A stretch of DNA of 64,000 nt from Kangiellaceae bacterium (GTDB lineage: Bacteria; Pseudomonadota; Gammaproteobacteria; Enterobacterales; Kangiellaceae). This document shows, one piece after another, positions 1 to 8,960 of this stretch. The stretch spans positions 1-64,000 of the forward strand of contig JAHRVB010000051.1 in assembly GCA_019090895.1 (NCBI GenBank), written 5' to 3'. The position numbers and the translations under genes are program-made. The notes beneath the pieces were generated by a model that searched no databases, was not told the DNA's origin, and was given only the letters and a program-made list of their open reading frames with translations. Position 1 is the first letter of the stretch. Each line of letters starts with the position of its first letter.

Positions 1-73
1 TGGGTCGTGGGCGATTCGAACGCCCGACCAATTGATTAAAAGTCAACTGCTCTACCGGCTGAGCTAACGACCC
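1..73 (-). tRNA. tRNA-Lys (anticodon UUU)
   Basis: Read on the minus strand, this is a full cloverleaf. The 7-bp acceptor stem pairs GGGTCGT with ACGACCC, and the discriminator A falls on base 1. The D-arm reads AGCTCAGCCGGTAGAGC. The anticodon loop carries TTT flanked by the usual C/T and A, and the T-arm holds the GTTCGAATC motif. The gene is complete to the discriminator base; whether CCA is encoded lies beyond the window edge. Confidence 0.97.
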
Positions 74-85
74 GATGCGGAGCGC

Positions 86-113
86 ATTATGCGTTATTCT
101 GAAAAAAATACAA
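86..113 (-). promoter_or_regulatory. Candidate sigma70 promoter of tRNA-Lys
   Basis: The minus strand reads TTGTAT, a 16-base spacer, then CATAAT, followed by a GC-rich discriminator (gcgctccgc) just before the tRNA 5' end. A GC-rich discriminator is typical of growth-rate-controlled stable RNA promoters. This is motif matching by eye only. Confidence 0.5.
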
Positions 114-237
114 GGGTTAATTTAAAATAATTAACAAATTTTTATAATTATTTAAATTATCGACTCACACCCTCCTAACAACGCTGTGCCAACCAATTTA
201 ACTGGTTACAGAGTGACCTGATGAGTCGATTTAATGG

Positions 238-1707
238 TCAAGATACAGGCAAACAAAAACTAAATTTAGCACCCGCATCAGAATTATTTGCAACTTTAAT
301 CTCACTGCCTATTATCCTAAGTAATTTCTCAGTTATGGTAAGCCCTAACCCAATATGGCGCTCTCCATCATCAAGTGCTTTTGAACCACGAAAGCGCGGG
401 TCAAAAAGATGTAGAAGATCTTGTTCTGGAATTCCCGTTCCCGTGTCTCGCACTTCTACCAGCACTTGATCAGTACCTGCGATATTAAGTACTCCCAGAG
501 TGATAACTCCGTCAGGCGGAGTGTGTCGAATGGCATTCTCGACAAGGTTGCTTAATACTCGCTCCAACTTTGCTATATCAGTGACTATTTCTAGACTTTC
601 GTCTGATACGTCCACTCGTAACATAATTTTCTTGTCTTTCGCCTTGTAGGCGAACTTATCGACCAGATCAAATAACAACTCAGCGATCGGTAGTGGTTCG
701 AACGTCGTACTTACTTGGCCAGATTCCAAGTTGGCAAGTTCGAATATTTGGTCGACAAACCGTTTTAATTGTCTCGCATTTTTTAAACAACGATTAATAT
801 AAGTTCTTCTATCAACTTCTGATAATTCACTTTGTTGAAGATCTATAGTCTCTAAAAACCCATGTAGCGATGCAAGTGGCGTCCTTAAATCGTGCGACAA
901 ATGTTCAAACAGTTCTCGCCTCTCAGCATCAACTTGCTTTAGTTTCTCTACTTGATCATTGACTTGTCCGATCAATTGATTAAACGCAAAAGTTAGTCCA
1001 TCAACTTCTACACTTTTGCCCGAACTCTCTAATTCGACTAATTGCTGTGAGGAACCATCCTGTTTAAGCAGTTCTACTTGCGAGGTTAGATGTTTTAGGG
1101 GGGCTACAATAAATCTAAAACTCACCAGCAAAAGTATAAACAGAAAAAGAATGCTTGAGATAGTGACTAAGCCATATACCTGAACTTTGCCATTGCTACT
1201 AATCTGTTCAAAAATTCCATCATATATTTGACTTCTAACAATAACGTAAAGATATCCCTTTAGTGTTTTATCTTGATATATGGGCGCCGTAGAAAATATT
1301 TTATCGCCAGAGCTTCTCGGATCTTGAGCATAGATCGGTAGCTGTTGATGACCATTCAGAAACGCTAAAATGGGCTCTAGCGCTACTTTTTCTCTTACAA
1401 CTTCTCCAGGTTTTGCTGAGAAACTAAGAATTTCACCTTGGGTATCCAAAACATAAAATTCGAAATTCTGCCCTAGTATCATCATCGAATGAAATAAATT
1501 CTCTAGCGCAACGTGATCAAATTTACCCGACGCTAGTAACGGATTGTCATGTACTAAGTGCTCCGCCAATTGATGATGTAAGCGCTGTTCAGCATTATCT
1601 TTAGAATTAGTGTCTATACTCTGGCTGGTATATAAAAAAGCAATGACTATGAGTATAAAAGTTAATAGAAGTGTAATCGATAACTTTTGATAGAGTGATA
1701 ATTTCAT
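238..1707 (-). CDS. Two-component sensor histidine kinase (HAMP-HisKA-HATPase)
   Basis: This inner-membrane kinase of 489 aa phosphorylates the adjacent response regulator. TM1 spans about residues 9-28, a periplasmic sensor region about 29-175, and TM2 about 178-200, followed by a HAMP linker. The HisKA dimerisation helix contains FEHLSHDLRTPLASL with the phospho-acceptor His272. The ATPase domain shows the N-box (NLVENAIRHTP, near 387-397), the G1 box DTGTGIP (421-427) and the G2 box GLGLTI (453-458). Its ATG directly follows the regulator's TAA with no bases between, so the pair is translationally coupled. The stimulus is unknown; the sensor region has no recognised ligand motif. Confidence 0.95.
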   Translation of the reverse strand: MKLSLYQKLSITLLLTFILIVIAFLYTSQSIDTNSKDNAEQRLHHQLAEHLVHDNPLLASGKFDHVALENLFHSMMILGQNFEFYVLDTQGEILSFSAKPGEVVREKVALEPILAFLNGHQQLPIYAQDPRSSGDKIFSTAPIYQDKTLKGYLYVIVRSQIYDGIFEQISSNGKVQVYGLVTISSILFLFILLLVSFRFIVAPLKHLTSQVELLKQDGSSQQLVELESSGKSVEVDGLTFAFNQLIGQVNDQVEKLKQVDAERRELFEHLSHDLRTPLASLHGFLETIDLQQSELSEVDRRTYINRCLKNARQLKRFVDQIFELANLESGQVSTTFEPLPIAELLFDLVDKFAYKAKDKKIMLRVDVSDESLEIVTDIAKLERVLSNLVENAIRHTPPDGVITLGVLNIAGTDQVLVEVRDTGTGIPEQDLLHLFDPRFRGSKALDDGERHIGLGLTITEKLLRIIGSEIKVANNSDAGAKFSFCLPVS

Positions 1708-2448
1708 TTATTGGCAATCCTCGCTCGATAGCTTGTAGCCGACTCCCCAAACGGTTTGAATAATCTGTTGAGGGGGCTCTTGAAGGCTGAGTTTTCTTCT
1801 TAGTCTGTTAATATTAGAGTTAACCGTGTGCTCATATCCATCGTGATCATATCCCCACACTTTGTCTAATAAGTTGGCTCGTGAAAACACTTGATCCGGA
1901 CGCTCCATAAAAAACGTTAACAAATCGAATTCAAGTGAAGTGAGTTCTATAAGATTATCATCAATTGTCATCGTATGATTCAATTGGTCTATCGAAAGCC
2001 TACCTACTTGAATTGTTTTATGGCTCGACGGGAATTCTTCCTTTTTGGCCAACAACTCAACTCGGCGGAGTTGAACACGTACTCTTGCTTGAAATGAGGG
2101 AATACTGAATGGTTTCGTCATATAGTCATCAGCGCCAAGCTCAAGACCGACAATCTGATCGGTTTCCGAGCCTTTGGCGGTTAACATCATTATCGCTTGT
2201 TCCGGTTGTTCCGCTCTTACTGCTTTACAGATATCCAATCCGCTGGTACCGGGAAGCATGAGATCGAGAATCACTAATGAGTAATCACCTTTAAGAATTT
2301 CTTGAATTGCTTTGTCACCGTCTGCGCAATGTTCGGTTTCCAGCGATAGAGCCACCAAACTGACTTTTATAAGCTCTGCGATATCAGCTTCATCTTCGAC
2401 AATTAATATCTTGTGCTTGTTTAACATAGAATGCCCAAATTGACTCAT
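1708..2448 (-). CDS. OmpR/PhoB-family response regulator
   Basis: The N-terminal receiver domain has the acidic pocket in ILIVEDEAD, the phospho-acceptor Asp62 in VILDLMLPG and the conserved Lys112 in DDYMTKPFS. The C-terminal winged-helix DNA-binding domain ends in GVGYKL, typical of the family. It is the upstream partner of the sensor kinase. A second in-frame ATG seven codons in (base 2427) gives a start, MLNKHKILIVEDE, closer to the usual family N-terminus; neither start has a strong ribosome-binding site. The regulon cannot be read from the sequence. Confidence 0.95.
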   Translation of the reverse strand: MSQFGHSMLNKHKILIVEDEADIAELIKVSLVALSLETEHCADGDKAIQEILKGDYSLVILDLMLPGTSGLDICKAVRAEQPEQAIMMLTAKGSETDQIVGLELGADDYMTKPFSIPSFQARVRVQLRRVELLAKKEEFPSSHKTIQVGRLSIDQLNHTMTIDDNLIELTSLEFDLLTFFMERPDQVFSRANLLDKVWGYDHDGYEHTVNSNINRLRRKLSLQEPPQQIIQTVWGVGYKLSSEDCQ

Positions 2449-2631
2449 AAACTAACCCGATGGTGGTAGAGGCTCTGCCAGCCAATCTATTTTTCGCACA
2501 TTCAACTTGCTAATACAGACTCTTTCGACAGACTATCCGTTACGAACGATAAAAACATCACGAAATTATAACATTTGGCAGCACTAACTCGGTAAAAACG
2601 ATGTTTGGAGCTTAATAGACGGGGATTATGA

Positions 2632-3801
2632 TTACGGTCTTGCTTGCCATTCAGGAGACATAGCTCTAAGTTTAGTCAATCCATTTGTTACCACTTGGAT
2701 GGTTTCCTGGACTTCTTCTTCTGTCGTAAAGCGCCCAAAACTAAATCTTAGAGAACTATGAGCCTGTTCGCTAGTTAATCCGATGGCCTTTAGAACATAT
2801 GACGGCTCTACACTTGCTGACGTGCACGCAGAGCCAGAAGAGACTGCAATATTTTTGAACGCCATCAACAATGTTTCACTATCAACGTAATCGAACTGAA
2901 GATTGACAATTCCATCAACTAAATTGCTACTTTGTCCGTTTATCTTTACTCCTTCTAGATTAAGCAATTCGTTAAGGAAGCTATTTTTCAAAGCCAATGA
3001 GTGCTTTTTATTTTCTATTAATTCTAGTCTGGCAAGTTCAAACGCTGCCCCCATGCCAACTATTTGATGTGTCGGCAATGTACCTGAACGTAGTCCTCTT
3101 TCATGACCGCCACCGTGGATTTGTGCTTCAATATTGGGTTGCTGGTTGCTACGAGCAAATAATGCTCCAATGCCTTTCGGGCCGTAAATTTTATGTGCAC
3201 TAAAGGACATAAAGTCAACTTTGAGTTCGGACATATCAATGGGTAATTTACCGGCACTTTGTGCACCATCTACATGAAAAGGAATGTGATGCTTATGCGC
3301 TATTTCACCTATAGTTTTAATATCTTGAATCGTACCAATCTCGTTATTGACATGCATGATAGATATTAATATGGTGTCATCTTTAATCGCATTTTCTACC
3401 TGCTTTGGGGAAATTAAACCTCCGCTATCAGGTTTTAAATAGGTAATTGTAAATCCTTTACTTTCTAGGAATGTACAACAATCTAAAATCGCTTTATGTT
3501 CAAACAACGAAGTTATGATGTTGCCTTTTTTATTCCACTGGGCAATACCTTTTAGCACCAAATTATCGGCTTCTGTTGCACCTGATGTCCAAATAATTTC
3601 TCGAGCATCTGCACTGATTAAATCTGCAACTTGGTTTCTCGCAATATCAACTAACTCTTCAGCTTGCCAACCAAAGCGATGAGAGCGAGATGCCGGATTT
3701 CCAAATACACCGTCAGCGGTTAAACAAGCCGCCATCTTCTCAGCCACAATGGGATCAACTGGCGTTGTCGCTGCGTAATCTAGATAAATTGGTTGTTTCA
3801 T
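2632..3801 (-). CDS. iscS: Cysteine desulfurase IscS with a shortened C-terminus
   Basis: This PLP enzyme takes sulfur from cysteine for Fe-S clusters and tRNA thiolation. The N-terminus [17 protein letters not shown], the PLP lysine in [12 protein letters not shown] and the active-site Cys in [14 protein letters not shown] are all IscS hallmarks. I chose the ATG at 3801 because it gives the family N-terminus; a TTG 15 bases upstream is also in frame. The protein (389 aa) stops at [12 protein letters not shown], whereas typical IscS (about 404 aa) continues for 15-18 residues in a tail used to contact IscU. The neighbours are cysE and trmJ upstream; iscR, iscU, iscA, hscBA and fdx are absent. 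Confidence 0.93.
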   Translation of the reverse strand: MKQPIYLDYAATTPVDPIVAEKMAACLTADGVFGNPASRSHRFGWQAEELVDIARNQVADLISADAREIIWTSGATEADNLVLKGIAQWNKKGNIITSLFEHKAILDCCTFLESKGFTITYLKPDSGGLISPKQVENAIKDDTILISIMHVNNEIGTIQDIKTIGEIAHKHHIPFHVDGAQSAGKLPIDMSELKVDFMSFSAHKIYGPKGIGALFARSNQQPNIEAQIHGGGHERGLRSGTLPTHQIVGMGAAFELARLELIENKKHSLALKNSFLNELLNLEGVKINGQSSNLVDGIVNLQFDYVDSETLLMAFKNIAVSSGSACTSASVEPSYVLKAIGLTSEQAHSSLRFSFGRFTTEEEVQETIQVVTNGLTKLRAMSPEWQARP

Positions 3802-3856
3802 TTTGAGTGGTCGCAATTTTTAAATCGTTAACATCAGAATAGTGTAAGTTAGCAAA

Positions 3857-4645
3857 CTAATCGACTGAGGCAGTTCTTTTGGGTTCAACAATATCTACTT
3901 CCTGGAGGAAATCTTTGACATCTATTCCAGGTAAATTGAGTTTTTGAATATCGATTCCGTTATTGTTCAACTCTCTCAGCAACAAGTTTAACTGATTGTC
4001 AACCGCTCTCGAATGATCCAACATGCTACTGATCACCTGAGCAACTGGATCATAACATTTTTCACTTTCTCCGTAGGCTTCAAAGCCTATTAATTGTTCA
4101 ACTCGTTCGCGATGAGAATTAGTCTTTTTACGACGTGAATCGATGATGTGTCCGGGAATGCCTATAACAGTTGTACCTTCTGGTGCATCTTTCGTAACGA
4201 CGGCATTTGAGCCGACTCGACATCCTTTAGCGAGTGTAATTGGTCCGAGAATTTTCGCTCCAGCACCAATCACAACATTATCTTCTAAAGTAGGATGTCG
4301 CTTGCCGGAATCCCATGAGGTTCCTCCTAAAGTTACACCATGATACAGTGTGCAATCATTTCCAATAACAGCGGTTTCACCAATGACAACTCCCATTGCA
4401 TGATCAATGAAAAAGCGTCTGCCAATGGTTGCACCTGGGTGAATTTCTACACCAGTCGCCCAGCGATTAAAATTCGAAAGAAATCGAGCCAGAAGAAACC
4501 AGTTATTTTTCCATAACTTATGACTTACTCGATGCCACCACACGGCATGTAAACCTGGGTAGTTTAAAACAACATCCCAAGTATTCCTCGCTGCGGGATC
4601 TCTTTCGAAAACACTCGCTATATCTTCTTTTATTCTTGTAAGCAT
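3857..4645 (-). CDS. cysE: Serine O-acetyltransferase
   Basis: The enzyme acetylates L-serine with acetyl-CoA, the first step of cysteine synthesis. The 262-aa protein starts [19 protein letters not shown], like the Pseudomonas-type CysE, and lacks the longer N-terminal domain of E. coli CysE. The left-handed beta-helix hexapeptide repeats hold the catalytic His82 in [13 protein letters not shown] and the Gly-rich [11 protein letters not shown] loop. A C-terminal tail of about 80 residues follows the helix. It lies between trmJ (42 bases) and iscS (55 bases) on the same strand, linking cysteine supply to sulfur mobilisation. Confidence 0.95.
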   Translation of the reverse strand: MLTRIKEDIASVFERDPAARNTWDVVLNYPGLHAVWWHRVSHKLWKNNWFLLARFLSNFNRWATGVEIHPGATIGRRFFIDHAMGVVIGETAVIGNDCTLYHGVTLGGTSWDSGKRHPTLEDNVVIGAGAKILGPITLAKGCRVGSNAVVTKDAPEGTTVIGIPGHIIDSRRKKTNSHRERVEQLIGFEAYGESEKCYDPVAQVISSMLDHSRAVDNQLNLLLRELNNNGIDIQKLNLPGIDVKDFLQEVDIVEPKRTASVD

Positions 4646-4686
4646 AATCTGTATATTGCCATTAAGTATGGTTTTAGTGTTAAAAC

Positions 4687-5415
4687 TTATGGTTCTATCA
4701 ATTTATCAACTGAAGAGAGCATCCCTCTCAACAATCGATATTCACTTTCAGTTACTTGGGCTTTGCTAAGCAAGCGGTTCATTCTGTTATCAATCTGTTT
4801 TTTGTGGGCAGGATTGATGTACCCCGTCGATATCATTGTTTTCTCAAAATGACGAAGAAGTCCTTCAAGCTGCGCTCGAGATACTTGTTGTTCCTTTTCT
4901 ACGACGCGTTGGTCCGGTAAATGTTGCAGTTCTGAAAATGCTAAGCGTAATTCATAGCTTATTAATTGGACCGCCGAAGCCAAATTCAAGGAAGAATAGT
5001 CCGGATTTGTGGGGATATAGACTTGATAATGACATAAGTGTAGCTCTTCATTGGTTAATCCCGAGTTTTCAGTGCCAAAGAGCAGAGCCACTGGCAAATT
5101 TTCGAGGTTATTTTTAACCACTTCAACTAACTCTCTGGGTGTCACTAATCGGCTCGGCAAAGAGCGTGTTCTTACGCTTGCCCCAACCACTAACCTGCAA
5201 TCAGTAATCGCTGACTCAATATCAGTACATACTGAGGCTTTAGACAGTATATCGGCCGCTTTAGAGGCTCTTTCAGTGGCTTCAGCACTTGGGAAGTGAG
5301 TTGGGTTTACTAACGCTAAATCGGACAAACCCATTACTTTCATCGCGCGTGCCGTTGCACCAATGTTACCAGGGTGTGTGGTATGTGATAACACCACTCT
5401 GAATTTTTCTAGCAT
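4687..5415 (-). CDS. trmJ: tRNA (cytidine/uridine-2'-O-)-methyltransferase TrmJ
   Basis: This SPOUT-fold methyltransferase (242 aa) uses SAM to 2'-O-methylate position 32 of the tRNA anticodon loop. The N-terminus has [20 protein letters not shown], and the knot region carries [16 protein letters not shown] and [17 protein letters not shown], the family's SAM-binding motifs. A dimerising C-terminal extension follows. It is the first gene of a trmJ-cysE-iscS run; in pseudomonads and relatives the same order usually includes iscR. Confidence 0.94.
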   Translation of the reverse strand: MLEKFRVVLSHTTHPGNIGATARAMKVMGLSDLALVNPTHFPSAEATERASKAADILSKASVCTDIESAITDCRLVVGASVRTRSLPSRLVTPRELVEVVKNNLENLPVALLFGTENSGLTNEELHLCHYQVYIPTNPDYSSLNLASAVQLISYELRLAFSELQHLPDQRVVEKEQQVSRAQLEGLLRHFEKTMISTGYINPAHKKQIDNRMNRLLSKAQVTESEYRLLRGMLSSVDKLIEP

Positions 5416-5710
5416 AGTGTGGACGAACCGAAATATGAGTTTGAACAGGGCGAAATAGTATCATTCCTACCAGTCGAGTTGAAATATTAAAAATAACTCT
5501 GATTAATAGAACAAATAGTAATTAATTTCATATTTATTATTTCGTTAATAAAATAATGGTTGGTGGCAAATACTCAAAAAGCGGGCCTAGAGTGCATAAT
5601 TACTATAGCAGTATAAGAACCGTGGCAAATCAGCACAAGAGAATGCCATATCCTATACTGTGGATTGTTTAAGAGAACCAAATTATCGATAAACGTAACA
5701 AATTGTAATT

Positions 5711-5738
5711 CGTATAAAACTTTTTGCGATTTTATACG
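5711..5738. repeat. Perfect 9-bp inverted repeat, candidate operator or hairpin
   Basis: CGTATAAAA (5711-5719) and TTTTATACG (5730-5738) are perfect reverse complements separated by 10 bases. It lies about 300 bases upstream of trmJ and about 55 bases before the terminator-like hairpin on the plus strand. It could be an operator or an RNA stem. Confidence 0.45.
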
Positions 5739-5793
5739 TCTTAGCTTAAGTGCAACAATTTAAAATTAAGGTTTTCCCTGTCATGGAACCTGC

Positions 5794-5829
5794 CCCGGCC
5801 TGATCTGCCAATCCGTCCGGGTTTTTTTT
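5794..5829 (+). terminator. Terminator-like hairpin with T8 on the plus strand
   Basis: CCCGG (5794-5798) can pair with CCGGG (5817-5821). An inner GAT/ATC pairing extends the hairpin, and eight T's follow at 5822-5829. No plus-strand gene lies upstream in the preceding 5 kb, so the hairpin may end a small RNA. The outer stem is short, which lowers confidence. Confidence 0.4.
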
Positions 5830-5883
5830 ATCTAAAATTTAAAGTTAAGGTATTTTTGCAGATTAATAGGGAGGTTTAACTAA

Positions 5884-6369
5884 TTACTTTTTGCCCTTCC
5901 TAAATGCCGTTACAATGTGATGAGTTTCCTGACTTAGGATTTCCCAAAGACGATCGTATCGCGATTCTAGAAAAGCAGCTTCTCTTAGCTGTTTAACGGT
6001 CAAAATATTAGGCTCGTTTTCCAACATTTTAATGCTTTTAGTGGATGCAATAATCAAAGCCACTTGCAGAACTTTTTCTTCAGCACAGTAACGACGATCG
6101 TGATTTGAAGAAGTATTTATTTCTTTTGTGAAGTAGCGTTGGTCATATTCCAACAAATCTTCATTAACTAATGGCTTTATCATTTTGATGAACTGCTGTC
6201 GTCGTGCGACACCAACAATAGGAGAGTCAGTTCCGTTTCGAGCTGATAACTGTTTAACTACTTTGGTATTGCTGATTTCTGTGTCGACATCAACCGCCGA
6301 GAGGAAGGTTGAAATGTCCGAGCGTTCTTCTTCGAGCAATATTCCAAAGAAATCTTCAAGTTTTAACAT
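5884..6369 (-). CDS. Hypothetical protein, 161 aa
   Basis: I do not recognise this protein. It is soluble, without a signal peptide or membrane helix, and rich in charged residues; it looks mostly helical. It starts MLKLEDFFGILLEEERSDI and ends in a basic FRKGKK tail. It stands alone between trmJ and rplS on the minus strand, with a terminator (6554-6580) separating it from rplS. Even codon use and the lack of a competing frame support a real gene. Confidence 0.7.
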   Translation of the reverse strand: MLKLEDFFGILLEEERSDISTFLSAVDVDTEISNTKVVKQLSARNGTDSPIVGVARRQQFIKMIKPLVNEDLLEYDQRYFTKEINTSSNHDRRYCAEEKVLQVALIIASTKSIKMLENEPNILTVKQLREAAFLESRYDRLWEILSQETHHIVTAFRKGKK

Positions 6370-6553
6370 GGACTCTCCGCGAGACTACAAATGGAAGCAA
6401 AAACAGCATTCATTAATCAAACTGAGTATAGCAGAATCTCACTAAAATACTGATTTGACGTGACAAATCGGATTTATCAACGCGCTATTTACCTTCAAAC
6501 CAAGAGCTATCTACTCAGTTTAATGAACCAATTTAAATAGTTACTCCGTGCAC

Positions 6554-6580
6554 AAAAAAGCCGGTAAAAACCGGCTTTTT
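6554..6580. terminator. Bidirectional intrinsic terminator after rplS
   Basis: GCCGGT (6560-6565) pairs with ACCGGC (6570-6575) around an AAAA loop. A-tracts and T-tracts flank both sides, so it can work in either direction. It lies just downstream of the rplS stop on the minus strand and closes the rpsP-rimM-trmD-rplS operon. Confidence 0.9.
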
Positions 6581-6611
6581 CATAAGATAATTAGCTAAAA
6601 TTAATCGCAGA

Positions 6612-6971
6612 TTACTTCTTTTTAATATCAAGTTTTTCCTTGATTCTAGCTGATTTACCACTTAACTCTCTCAAGTAATAAAGCTTAGCTTGACGAACAT
6701 CACCACGTCTCTTAACTGTGATACTGCTTATCATTGTGCTATGTGTTTGGAATACACGCTCTACACCTTCGCCATAAGATATTTTTCTTACCGTGAAAGC
6801 AGAGTTTAGACCGCGATTTCTAACGCCAATTACAACACCTTCGAACGCCTGTAGACGCTCTCTCTCACCTTCTTTAACTTTTACTTGAACAATGACTGTA
6901 TCACCTGGAGCAAACTCAGGGATCTCTTTATTCATTTGTTCCTGTTCCAGCTGTTCTATCAACTTACTCAT
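6612..6971 (-). CDS. rplS: 50S ribosomal protein L19
   Basis: L19 (119 aa) sits at the 30S-50S interface. Family motifs seen are [35 protein letters not shown] and [20 protein letters not shown]. Two ATGs are adjacent; AGGAG lies 6 bases before the second (6971), which is the better start. It is the last gene of the operon and is followed by a strong terminator. Confidence 0.97.
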   Translation of the reverse strand: MSKLIEQLEQEQMNKEIPEFAPGDTVIVQVKVKEGERERLQAFEGVVIGVRNRGLNSAFTVRKISYGEGVERVFQTHSTMISSITVKRRGDVRQAKLYYLRELSGKSARIKEKLDIKKK

Positions 6972-7026
6972 CATTCACTCCTAGGTATAAAACCAATCTC
7001 TCAAATTCAAATCTATTCAAAATCCA

Positions 7027-7842
7027 TCAAGCGTTATGGTCACGCTTAAAGTCTTCAAGTAATTTCTCTTCGCTCTTAGACAAATCCAATTTCAGCAACA
7101 AGTCCGGTCGTTTTAACCAGGTATTACCTAATCGTTGTTGCAGTCGCCACCGAGCAATCGCTTGATGGTCACCACCCAATAAAATGGCTGGCACTTCGAG
7201 TCCGTTATATTTCTCAGGTCTCGTATAATGAGGATGGTCTAATAAACCATCTTCAAAAGAATCTTGTTCTGCAGAGTCATTATGCCCTAAAGCATTTGGT
7301 AATTGACGAGTCACTGTGTCAATCACCGTCATTGCTGCAAGTTCTCCGCCGCTTAATACAAAATCGCCGACGGATATTTCCATATCAACTTGCGCTTCAA
7401 TCAATCTTTGGTCAATACCTTCATATCGACCGGATAACAGAATTAAATGCTCTTCTTGGCTTAATTCCTTAACTAATTGCTGATCTAATTTCTTTCCTTG
7501 TGGAGAAAGATAAACCACTTTCGTTTTATCTTTCTTATTTAACGGTTGCTCTCTTGCGGCAATTATCGCTTTCTCTAATGGCTCTATCTTCATCAACATG
7601 CCAGGACCGCCACCGTAAGGTCTGTCATCCACTGTACGATGTTTGTCATTAGTGAAAGAGCGTGGATTAATACATTTAACCGTAATTAAACCGGACTTGG
7701 CAGCTCTTCCGACAACACCATATTCAGTTACCGCTGAAAACATTTCAGGGAACAAAGTAATCGCACTAAACTGTAATTGAGGGTTAAATGACTTAATAAC
7801 TTCAGACTTCTTGTCAGTTATTTCATCCGTCAAACTCTTCAT
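7027..7842 (-). CDS. trmD: tRNA (guanine-37-N1)-methyltransferase TrmD, extended N-terminus
   Basis: This SPOUT enzyme methylates G37 next to the anticodon and prevents frameshifting. Diagnostic motifs are [34 protein letters not shown] and [12 protein letters not shown], with [14 protein letters not shown] in the knot. At 271 aa it is longer than the usual 245-255 because about 21 residues ([15 protein letters not shown] onward) precede the conserved start. That extension is encoded partly in a 20-base out-of-frame overlap with rimM. No later in-frame ATG precedes the first conserved strand, so the long form is likely real. Confidence 0.95.
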   Translation of the reverse strand: MKSLTDEITDKKSEVIKSFNPQLQFSAITLFPEMFSAVTEYGVVGRAAKSGLITVKCINPRSFTNDKHRTVDDRPYGGGPGMLMKIEPLEKAIIAAREQPLNKKDKTKVVYLSPQGKKLDQQLVKELSQEEHLILLSGRYEGIDQRLIEAQVDMEISVGDFVLSGGELAAMTVIDTVTRQLPNALGHNDSAEQDSFEDGLLDHPHYTRPEKYNGLEVPAILLGGDHQAIARWRLQQRLGNTWLKRPDLLLKLDLSKSEEKLLEDFKRDHNA

Positions 7843-8380
7843 CCCAGTCTACTTTTATCAATCCGTCTTCTAAATTAACTTCTTTTACGACCGTATCAAA
7901 CAAATACGGTATCAACATTTCATCGTCTTTATCTTTTCTACGACTTGCAAATTCGCTGGTTAATTTAACGACCATTACATCATTAGCACCAGTTGCCATC
8001 ATCGCAGTGATTGTTCCCAACTCTTCATTTTGGGTCGAGTAGACTTTTAAGCCTTCTAAATCACGCCAATAAAAATCGCCTACTTCTAGTTTTTTTAGCT
8101 GACTTTCATCGATCGCTATATCACATCCAATCAACGAATGCGCAGCATCACGACCTTCAATATTTTCTAAATGAGCAACAATGGTTTTCCCTTGTTTTCT
8201 TCCTTTGAGCAATTTAACAGCTTTCCAGCCATCCTTTTGCTTAATAAACCAAGGGTTGTACTTTAGAATATTGTTTCTCGGATCGGTATGCGAGAAAACT
8301 TTAACCCATCCATGTACACCAAAAACCCCAGAAATCTGACCGACAATAATCGGTTTTTTTTCTGGAGCGGTATTCTTCAT
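7823..8380 (-). CDS. rimM: Ribosome maturation factor RimM
   Basis: RimM (185 aa) helps assemble the 30S head and binds S19. The N-terminal domain has the signature [20 protein letters not shown], and the PRC-barrel domain shows [12 protein letters not shown] and [11 protein letters not shown]. It sits between rpsP (18 bases upstream) and trmD, whose start overlaps its last 20 bases. Confidence 0.96.
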   Translation of the reverse strand: MKNTAPEKKPIIVGQISGVFGVHGWVKVFSHTDPRNNILKYNPWFIKQKDGWKAVKLLKGRKQGKTIVAHLENIEGRDAAHSLIGCDIAIDESQLKKLEVGDFYWRDLEGLKVYSTQNEELGTITAMMATGANDVMVVKLTSEFASRRKDKDDEMLIPYLFDTVVKEVNLEDGLIKVDWDEEFDG

Positions 8381-8398
8381 ACTAAAACGCCTAAGTTC

Positions 8399-8644
8399 TT
8401 AAGCAGCTTTATGGTCTTTAATTAATTTGCTAACTCGGTCACTCAATTGAGCGCCTTGTCCAATCCAATGATCAACACGAGCGTTGTCTACACGAATTCG
8501 CTCTTCTTGACCAGTTGCTACAGGATTGAAAAATCCAACACGTTCGATAAATCGACCATCACGAGCGTTACGCTTGTCAGTCACAACCATATGATAAAAT
8601 GGACGCTTTTTTGAGCCACCACGGGCTAAACGAATGGTAACCAT
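8399..8644 (-). CDS. rpsP: 30S ribosomal protein S16
   Basis: S16 (81 aa) starts [20 protein letters not shown] and contains [14 protein letters not shown], both classic for the family. It is the first gene of the rpsP-rimM-trmD-rplS operon. A GAGGAAA ribosome-binding site lies about 10 bases before the ATG. Confidence 0.97.
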   Translation of the reverse strand: MVTIRLARGGSKKRPFYHMVVTDKRNARDGRFIERVGFFNPVATGQEERIRVDNARVDHWIGQGAQLSDRVSKLIKDHKAA

Positions 8645-8960
8645 GCGTTATATTTCCTCTAAATTCTTAAATTTGATGTCTGTTGCTTAACGGAGTCTAT
8701 ATTAGACTTCTACTAACCAATTTACAGCCATTTGGGCCTTTTTTGGCTAGTGAACTTTCGCTCAGAGCACAAAGGACGCGCATTTTATCTTTAAATGCCT
8801 CGTTTGAAAACCTTTTTTGTTGCTTATTTCAAGGTTTTTGAATGTTTTTCGTTCGATTCGCGCGATAGGCATGAAATCAGTTCAGCAAAGAACTCGCTAG
8901 AATCAATCACAGTCAAATAGTTTTCTTTGATTCAACTGTGACAATTAGCCAAATAATGGT
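8645..8960. other. Intergenic region ffh-rpsP
   Basis: This 316-base spacer lies between the ffh stop and rpsP, both on the minus strand. It holds the probable rpsP-operon promoter (8782-8809) and a loosely paired repeat, TCACAGT/ACTGTGA (8907-8941), just after ffh. No gene or RNA family is recognised. Confidence 0.6.
8782..8809 (-). promoter_or_regulatory. Candidate promoter of the rpsP operon
   Basis: The minus strand reads TTTCAA, 16 bases, then TAAAAT, followed by the GC-rich gcgcgtcc. A GC-rich discriminator is typical of promoters under stringent (ppGpp) control, which fits a ribosomal-protein operon. It lies about 140 bases upstream of rpsP. Confidence 0.4.

Larger units (their letters stand above)
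5416..5883. other. Non-coding region upstream of trmJ
   Basis: This stretch of 468 bases has no plausible gene. It presumably contains the trmJ promoter on the minus strand. It also holds an inverted repeat (5711-5738) and a plus-strand terminator-like hairpin with a T-tract (5794-5829). Together these suggest a possible plus-strand small RNA, since no plus-strand gene precedes the hairpin. Confidence 0.6.

Noticed and set aside
1..240. tRNA-Lys as an integration site for a mobile island
   Set aside because: No integrase, direct repeat or phage gene is visible next to it, and the adjacent genes are housekeeping.
3802..5883. Riboswitch or T-box before cysE/trmJ
   Set aside because: Spacers are short (42-55 bases) and the longer upstream gap shows no known riboswitch core.
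8907..8941. TCACAGT/ACTGTGA repeat as ffh terminator
   Set aside because: The loop is long, the pairing is imperfect inside and no T-run follows on the minus strand.
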